A stretch of DNA of 64,000 nt from Adiantum capillus-veneris. Taxonomy: Eukaryota; Streptophyta; Polypodiopsida; Polypodiales; Pteridaceae. The notes under the pieces are model-generated. The model saw nothing but the letters and a program-made list of their open reading frames with translations. It made no database searches and was not told the DNA's origin. The DNA is taken from NCBI GenBank assembly GCA_014529385.2, contig CM043962.1, forward strand, positions 43,341,598 to 43,405,597. The letters run 5' to 3'. A program made the position numbers and the translations under genes. The first letter of the stretch is position 1. Each line of letters opens with the position of its first letter. Below are positions 57,050 to 64,000 of this stretch, one piece after another.

Positions 57050-58658
57050 TGTCATAAAATATAATATCTAACTTTACCAAATGATTTTCTCATATTAATC
57101 TGATCATTTAATGTGGGAGAATAAACGGGAACAAGAGTTAGAATAGAGACATGTGCTTCTAGACCTATCTCAACACAGGACCCAAAGGAGAGATGGTTGC
57201 ATCTCAATAGGGGTCCAAAAGGAGATGGTCTTATCAAAGAGCAATGTGCAATAAGTGCTTCTAAATTTACCTCAGTAGGGGACCAAGAGGAGAGATGGTT
57301 ACATCTCAATAGGGGTCCAAAAGGAGGTAGTCTATCAAAGACCAATGTGCATCTAATGGAGCTTAAAAGACCTTAGGGTTAGCTTCATTAAAGACCTCCA
57401 ATGGTTAGTGTTAAAACTCCTTTGACCTTAGGAAAGCTAGGGCTGAGCTTGAGGTGGGAACCCGACTTAAGCTTGAGGTGCTTGTCATGCTTGATGACTA
57501 AGGTGCTTGAGGTGCTTGTCATGCTTGATGACTAAGGTACTTGAGGTGCTTGTCATACTTAATGAGGAAGGTTCTTGAGAAGCTTCCCATGCTTGGGGGG
57601 TAAGGTGCTTGAGTCAAAAAGAGACCCTACAAACTTAATTGCACCCCTTTTCTCAAAGGGAAAATGGGACACATGTTAGACTCTCCCTATGCTTAACCAC
57701 ATGGTGTCTTGAATGCTATTGGTTGGGCTAAAGAGGGGTCCAATGAGCTTCTAGCTCCATCCAACAAATATCTAGATATTTTCAAGCTCTCTCTCTCTCT
57801 CTCTCTAAGGGGTAAGGAGGACACTTGTCCAAGGACTACCCATGTACTTGAATGCATGCTGCATGTGATTGGCTAGGGGGGAAGAGGTCCAATGAGCTTG
57901 AAACATGTGTAAAAGCTACAACTTGCCCCAAGCAAGCAAGGGGGGTGTTGGGGGGATATACACCAAACACACACACACACACACACACTCATTTTGTGGA
58001 TTCATTCTTACTTGGTGAAAGTAGAGGAACTCCACCTCCTTCTCCAATCTTGTGAGAAGTGAGAGCCTACACCAACACTCTTAGCTATGGAATGCAAATC
58101 CAACCAAGAGCCATGCTTCAATGCTTAAGCTTGCCATCTCCTCCATCTTCATTACTATGCTATTAATGTATGCTAGCAAGAAGAGTGATGATAAGTGAGG
58201 AACTATTTCTTTCTCCTATGGAATGTTTCTTCTTCCTCTTCCCTACCCTCATTCCCCGCTAGCTCTCTCCACCATCGAAGGTGTTTGAGGCCTTGGGACT
58301 GAGGCTAGCGATAGTTAATGCTTTCTACAAAGTTTTCCATCTTCGTTGCATCACCTAAGTCACAAGGAACACAAAGATTGTAATGTACCAAGTCTCTGTT
58401 GATGGGAGAAACTATAATACAAATGCCTATTGGAGGGGGGACCGGCTCCGTATGAATCCGATCCTCAACTATTGTCATGTTCTCTAAACTCTCTCTCTTG
58501 CAAAAGTATTGTTCATGCCAAGTTAACTAAGTACCATGTTTATGTTGCTACCATCAATTAAGTTACATACGCTATGCTCACAAAGTGATCTCACAAAAGT
58601 GCTTCATCTACTTTCCTAATTTCGCTAGTTTCAAAGTTCATAGGCCATTTCCATTACA
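57050..58658 (+). repeat. 3' LTR of nested element (1609 bp)
   Basis: TGTCATAAAATATAATATC ... TTCCATTACA. Lacks a block of about 150 bp present at about 50710-50870 of the 5' copy and has shorter CA and CT tracts. Confidence 0.92.
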
Positions 58659-58761
58659 TGTGTGCTTGGAAATTGGGAAAATAGGTGGACAGGTTGATGG
58701 TGATGTCTGTGAGCAAGGGTGAATGGTTTTAAGCAATCGGTCTCCCCCTTTTCTCCCAACA
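58659..58761 (+). repeat. LTR of rearranged element, right, last part
   Basis: TGTGTGCTTGGAAATTGGG ... TTCTCCCAACA continues the LTR interrupted at 50115. It matches the corresponding end of the inverted LTR at 46576-46690. Confidence 0.85.
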
Positions 58762-58762
58762 G

Positions 58763-58775
58763 TGGTATCAAAGCC
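58763..58775 (+). other. Primer binding site fused to inverted LTR
   Basis: TGGTATCAAAGCC follows the LTR end, one base off the initiator tRNA-Met site. Directly after it the sequence becomes an inverted LTR fragment. Confidence 0.75.
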
Positions 58776-58970
58776 ATAGTGGCTTATTGAAATGAAAATC
58801 TAAAATACTGTGCGAGTATAAAACGGCCGAGAGTTATTGTCTACGCCTCTTCGTCAACTCCCCGCATTCCACTCTACAAAATCATCATCAACTCAATTAG
58901 AAAAATAAAATAGACAGCACATAATTAACCATTACTCCATCTATCCCAATTGCAGATAACCACTACAACA
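58776..58970 (-). repeat. Inverted LTR fragment (195 bp)
   Basis: Matches 47028-47224 on the - strand, starting TGTTGTAGTGGTTATC at 58970. A short stretch beyond it (58971-58996, - strand GTTACGAGACGAGG) corresponds to the 3' internal edge seen at 47225-47255. Confidence 0.85.
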
Positions 58971-59050
58971 GGAGGGTGCCTCGTCTCGTAACAATCAGGC
59001 AAGGCCCTTGGCAAGAAGCATATTTAAAAAATTCAACAAATTTTGTGCTG

Positions 59051-59222
59051 CAATTAATTGAATTTGGCAAGGCCAATTGTATTCAATTAATTGCTGGATC
59101 TCATCGGCCTTGGAGCAAGGCTCCTTTGGCCGATGAGATCCAACAATTAATTGAATTTGGCAAGGCCAATTGTATTTGATTAATTGTTGGATCTCATCGG
59201 CCTTGGAGCAAGGCTCGTTTGG
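59051..59222 (+). repeat. 93-bp tandem duplication containing the hairpin arms
   Basis: CAATTAATTGAATTTGGCAA at 59051 and again at 59144. Both are followed by GGCCAATTGTATT, TTAATTG, TGGATCTCATCGGCCTTGG and AGCAAGGCTC. Confidence 0.9.
59081..59156 (+). other. 76-nt near-perfect hairpin
   Basis: Arms 59081-59109 and 59128-59156 are 29-nt reverse complements with one mismatch. The inner GGAGC/GCTCC (59112-59116 / 59120-59124) extends the stem, with an AAG loop. This could be a MITE-like foldback or simply an inverted duplication. Confidence 0.85.
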
Positions 59223-59549
59223 CTCGGATTTTCATGCAATATCATGGATCCTTTTGCAAGGGAAAATTCAACATGCAAGCACACCACAAAACCATCTTAA
59301 TTTCTAGTGTTCCTCAATAATTGAATTCAACATCCTCCGTGCATAAATTGAATATGGTGCTAATCCATCATGTAAAGGCAAGGACGACCAACAATGCTTT
59401 AGAATCTCAAGGGGAAATGTTTTGCTTCAGGGTAGTCAAAGATAATCAACAACGAATATGTCATCTAGTGGCAATAAGGCAAGGTAAGGCAAGGCATTTT
59501 GCAATGTAATTTTTGTTGTGACATATACATGTTGGCAGAATCATCCGTT

Positions 59550-62500
59550 GGCTCTATGAGCATAAAAGCTCCATTATGTTTTGTTCTTACAATGTCCTTA
59601 TGTGAAGCAAGGCTTCAATTTTAGGCATATGTCATAGAAGCTTCCAAATTTTTAAACATGCTATCAACATATGAACTTGAGGGTGACTTTCAACATGTCT
59701 AGATGGTATTCATTGGGTGTCAGTATGAACCAAGCCAAGAGGGCATATATGGTATTTACAACACCTCTCCATCTATCAGCATACATGGCCATGAGCATTA
59801 TGCAAACAAGAACAACAAAATTAGACTAAATTCACTCTCAAGCAAGCCTTTACTTCTAAATATAAAGACAACTAGCCACAGATGGGCAACAAGGTTAGAC
59901 AATTTCAAGCTCTTCTTGTTTTCTTGTCTTTTAACTTTTGATTTAGAAATGATCTTTTGCTTTGCAAAGCAAAGTGCTTTGAAGGCCATAACTAGAAGCA
60001 AGTCTTTTACTCCTTGACAAATTACTGCTCATTGACTTAGAATCAAGGGCAATGGCAAACATGTTTGGGACATTGAAAATATGAGTATATAAGCTCACAT
60101 TTTACATATGACAACGTTAAATTGTGATGTATCTACATCAATCTAGATCATGCAAGGCATGTACAATATCAGCTGAAACTATGGAGGCCGTCATAGTAAC
60201 CAAGGGCTTATTAATCTATTTTTCACACTTCCATGCATGGTATGCCAATAAGTGGAATTACAATCGTTGTTTATGTTTGTGCTACAATAACAACTACTTT
60301 GTCAAGGACATCACTATCCGCCTAATGGTCAAGGTGGATTCCCCTCGGTGTGAGGTTCCACATACATTGGACTTGCATGATTCTTGAAGACAAGGTAAGA
60401 TCTTGTTTGTTTCCAATAATGTTTATTAATGATGCTCATATTCACATTGTTATAGGAGTTCCACATAGCTATGATCTTTTATTCAATAGTAATCGAGGCT
60501 AGTATCTCTGCTTGTGTTCGTTTTATTTTAATGATATAGATGCACAAGGTGCATACACTACATATTATGCTTTCCATCAATTGCAGATAGGCATGGAGTT
60601 CATGTGCTAGCATGAATTTTCTAAGAAAGCCTCAAGGCTAGTAATCTCTTGATAGAAAAAACCAAAAAGAAGGTAGTCATACTAGGTATTCTTTGACTTG
60701 GTGAATCTTTCTCTTCTTTCAATGAGGAGCTATGATTGTTTCAAGATCCGAATGTGAATAAGATTCCAGCTTGATAGGATCTCATGTTTAGTATATAGCA
60801 TTGATTGTGCCCATAGGAGTGCTATTTTCAAGGGTATGACCCAACTAACGACAAATCACTCCATGAGTGTTTTTGGTCACTGATTGGCCTCTTCACACTT
60901 TTACTTTCAAGGGACGAAGTTCTCAACTACCGAGGGACAGGGCTAATTCACTTTAACAAGCTGCTTCCAGTCACTATTGGTAGGACAATGGCCTATGCTA
61001 GTCTCCACCACCTTCTTTGCAGAATCTAACCAAGAAGTTTGGATTGCCAAGGCAAAACCCATGGTTATTCGTCTAATCTCTACTTTAGCATTTAACATGT
61101 CAAAAAATATTGGGCCTTTTGAGGCAAGAATTTTGGTAATGTACCTTTCAGGTTTGAACATTTCCCTTAACCTCCAAGTAAGTATACAATACTTTCACCT
61201 CATAATAAGCATATAATATGGTTTTGTTTCTTTTTTGAATATGCTTTGATTGAGCTTTACAAGTGGGATGTGTATGTGGGAATGCTTTCATCCCCTTTTC
61301 CCTTCATACACATGGCAAGGCCATGTTGAAGAAAAGTATCTTTGGAAAGTAGTGTACCAGGTACCATTTTTGCAACTTGTTATTTTCTCTCTTAACTGTT
61401 CATTTTGATACGATCAAGGGTCCACTCCCTATTGAAACAATTATAGGCCTACATGGTAGGGTTTTGTTTGGCACATGTTGTTAGTCACAAGGTGTGAAAC
61501 ATGGTCTAGGAACTCATGGACTTTTGTTTAGCCAGTGTGGAGAAAGGTTTATGAGGGTCCCTCTCACAGGTCACTGTGTTTCCAGTTATCTCCACACGCA
61601 AGTACATCTCATACTTGATGGATGTCCTATTTCTTAACATCGTTAAATGAGAAAGTTTCCACATATAGAGAATATGAGTCTTTGGGACAGACATTGGCAC
61701 CTTTTTCTTAGTATGTGTCGTTGTAGAGTCCCTAGGTGCTGGTCAAATTTGTTTATTAGACCATTTTGAGCACATAGTATCAGGAACAATTTCAGTGGCA
61801 AAAAATTATCTGATACCAAGTAAAACTTGTTAAGGTTACAAGTACTAGTAAAAAATATTAACATATAATTGTTTACGCATATAGCAAGGCTATGTTCTAT
61901 TAATAAAAGTGTTTCATTGTTTGTATCTAGATGTGATTCATTTTTACATTCTATTTTGGTCCAGATGTTTTAGCAAGGCTTTCAAGTGATTTCGGTGGGA
62001 AGTATTTAGTTTCTCTTTGTGGATCTATTTACACATTTTATTCCATCCTCTTCCATGTGTGCTATGAGCATAACATCTGCCATAAGCATTACGAAAATGC
62101 AAGTTCGCGGATAAGTTTTTTCTAAATGCATGTGCACTAGGTGTTATGTGCCCTAGTGTTTAGCAAAGGCATTTTTGGAGTGGGATGCAAATTCATGAAG
62201 TTGATTAACTTATGAAGCATTTTGCGCACATGTGCAATATCTCTATGAGATTTATTATGGGCCTACCAACCCCAATATGAGGTAATGGCTCGGTATGAGT
62301 GCTTCTAGATAAGCTGTCTAAACTTTGTAAGGTATTGTCAAATTCAATATTCAATACCTAAAGTTAACCAAGTTGGTCGTTCATAATCTGTATTTATTGT
62401 ATAGATTAGTTAGCAATTTTGTGAGTAATAGCGAGCCCGTGTTTATCAGTCATTTTTGGAGGATTGTCTATAAACGATTGGGGAGAAACAACTCATTATT

Positions 62501-62880
62501 AAGACTAACACTCATCTAGAGATGGATGGACAGCTTGCAAGTGTTAATCTAGTGTTAGAGGATATGATAAGAGCATACATTAGCGGGAAGCAATCCAATT
62601 GAAAATATTACATCTCTAGTTTGGAGTTTGCTTATCATGATGCAAATCTTGTTGCGACTATGTTTAGTCCCTTCATATTTATGTCAATTTTTCAACCTTG
62701 ATCACCAATTATGGTGGGGTTGCCTACATATGAGAAACAACAACAAGTTAAAGATTAATCTGTAATGATGAAATATGTCGGCAAGTAACTTTCATAGAAA
62801 GGTGAGAAGTGGTATTTTTACATGTTCTAGCACGTCATTCATTTAGTCACCTCTTAGTTGTGGTAACTCAACCACTTCTA
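59550..62880 (+). repeat. Conserved non-coding domain, copy 2
   Basis: Collinear with 13180-16400 (landmarks in that entry). No shared frame and no LTRs recognised around it, although GGCAAGGCCC words near 58992 resemble the short LTR. The largest frames here (59703-60017, 104 codons; 60124-60387, 87 codons) are not preserved in copy 1. Confidence 0.7.
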
Positions 62881-63405
62881 TTTTTGGGTGCATGTATGAA
62901 GAGAGAAAGAGAATCTTGAAATTGCGCCTATGCGGGCTTCACTTTTTCAATAAGAATCAACTTATTGACTCTTCATAATGAGCGATCTGAGAGAATCTTG
63001 ATTAGGTGACCTATATGTTCCTTTCAAATCCAATGGAGCCATCAGAATCTCCATTAGAGCAAAGCTGCAGAAGATACACTTTTTCCCTCTTTTATAATAA
63101 TTTTCTTTCTTAATCATGGCATACACTCTCTCGATTGGGTAGTTTATGCTCACTTACCTTTCATATATCTATCTTATTATAATTCATGCTCCATGAGATG
63201 AATAAAGATGCAGAAGGCAAATACTCAATCATATTGATTGATGGGGATGGTTGGTACCCAGTATGGTGTCTTGTGTTTTATTCCTGTTTATGTTGCTCTC
63301 TTTTGTGTGTTGTGATTATTCAATCAATCATTTTGTTGAATTTATTTTGATTTAATCAATCAAAGTTGTGTTGAAAGTGTTGGAAAGATTTCAAGAAGCC
63401 AATTG
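62881..63405 (+). repeat. Probable 3' part of an LTR (left boundary unknown)
   Basis: Lies directly before a primer binding site, so it should be the end of a 5' LTR. I could not find the TG start or a second copy in the window. No coding frame. Confidence 0.45.
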
Positions 63406-63417
63406 TGGTATCAGAGC
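63406..63417 (+). other. Primer binding site of an element extending past the window
   Basis: TGGTATCAGAGC. The sequence to 64000 is leader-like, AT-rich and without a credible frame, so gag and pol would lie to the right of the window. Confidence 0.75.
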
Positions 63418-64000
63418 TTTGAAAACGCTCCCGACAGTGTGTAGAAGCAAAGAAGAGTGCTTCTTATGGGCAAATCAAAATAAGTTTTGGCTTGAAGACT
63501 CCCAAGAAGATCGCTTTTTGAAGGCTCCCTCTTTTCTAAAGATGCAAGAACAACATGCTTTCTCATCTCAATAGTTTCATTCACAACTACAAGCAACTTA
63601 CTTCGAAGAAAATGATGTAAGCAATTGAAGAAAAGCAACAAAAACAATTCATGCATCGCTTACATTCTTGAGGAACAATCACAAAGTGTTGAAAATTAGC
63701 CTCAAAGTTAATCAAAGTGCCAAAAATCATCCACAAAACAAGAGGACGCTCAATCAACTACGTCTATCCACTGTTTTGGATTGTTCAAAGGCTTCGCATA
63801 TTCACTAAAGTCTTCTTGGAATTTTTATGGCTTGTTCAATATACACAGATATCATCTTATTCATTTTTTATGCTCTTTTTTTTTCTTTTTGCAATTTTAT
63901 TCTTGCATATATTTTGTATTTATGTCTATATTTTATCTTTTTCTTTTGCTTGGTTAATCAACTATGACCACCCAAGATTCTCTTGTTATGGGTTAAAAGA

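Larger units (their letters stand above)
50116..58658 (+). mobile_element. Chromovirus-like Ty3/gypsy element (8.5 kb), nested
   Basis: LTRs of 1776 and 1609 bp (start TGTCATAAAAT, end CATTACA), a PBS after the left one, and gag-protease-RT-RNase H-integrase order. The near-duplication CGTGT (50111-50115) / TGTGT (58659-58663) flanks it, and the host LTR resumes on the far side. Pol has many stops and frame changes. The LTR difference is mostly one block of about 150 bp missing from the 3' copy, plus CA/CT tract length. Confidence 0.93.

Noticed and set aside
63368-63574. 68-codon frame spanning the primer site at 63.4 kb
   Set aside because: It overlaps the LTR end and PBS, so it is leader sequence rather than a gene.
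1-64000. tRNA, rRNA or other structural RNA genes
   Set aside because: I found no tRNA boxes or rRNA-like stretches on either strand by eye. The TGGTATCAGAGC matches are retrotransposon primer sites, not tRNA genes.

Overview
This window looks like nuclear DNA from a land plant with a large, transposon-packed genome. The evidence is one exon of a plant-type amino acid transporter with a GT splice donor, several plant-lineage LTR retrotransposons (Ty1/copia, chromovirus-like Ty3/gypsy, and a giant Athila/Tat-like Ty3/gypsy), a decayed hAT transposase, and many long CT/GA/CA tracts. There are no operons, bacterial promoters or phage modules. A fern or other seed-free plant is only a guess from the style of the repeats. 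Nothing here identifies the species.

Layout. 1-5 kb: a broken hAT transposase (about 853-2902, + strand), then the first coding exon of an AVT6-like amino acid transporter (4605-4176, - strand) whose later exons are not recognisable in the window. 5.3-11.5 kb: AT-rich non-coding DNA with several diverged repeat pairs. 11.5-16.8 kb: a short-LTR (about 150 bp) retrotransposon with an almost entirely non-coding interior; only the last codons of a Ty3/gypsy pol survive next to the 3' LTR. 17.4-25.0 kb: two copies of a composite repeat with Helitron-like ends; the second is split by a Ty1/copia element (20365-24610, - strand).

25.6-45.0 kb: one 19.4 kb Ty3/gypsy element with 0.93-0.95 kb LTRs, a GACCC target duplication and a PBS of the Athila/Tat type. 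It carries gag, protease, RT, RNase H and integrase. It also has a second retropepsin after integrase, a duplicated integrase zinc-binding module, and a downstream accessory reading frame of over 1,000 codons ending in coiled coil. The two long spacers flanking gag-pol hold eight copies of a 24-bp palindrome centred on ACGCGT. In the 3' spacer these recur every 285-286 bp. This element is the most unusual content of the window.

45.1-64 kb: a lone short LTR; a rearranged chromovirus-like element in which an inverted integrase-LTR half meets a forward RT-RNase H half head to head at about 48,257; and a complete but decayed 8.5 kb chromovirus-like element (50116-58658) inserted in the right-hand LTR of that rearranged element. 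Then come a fused PBS/inverted-LTR junction, a second copy of the non-coding domain seen at 13-16 kb, and the 3' edge of an LTR plus PBS of an element that runs off the right end.

Every coding region except the transporter exon belongs to a transposon, and nearly all carry stops or frameshifts. The insertion order can partly be read: chromovirus into LTR, and copia into a CT-tract repeat.
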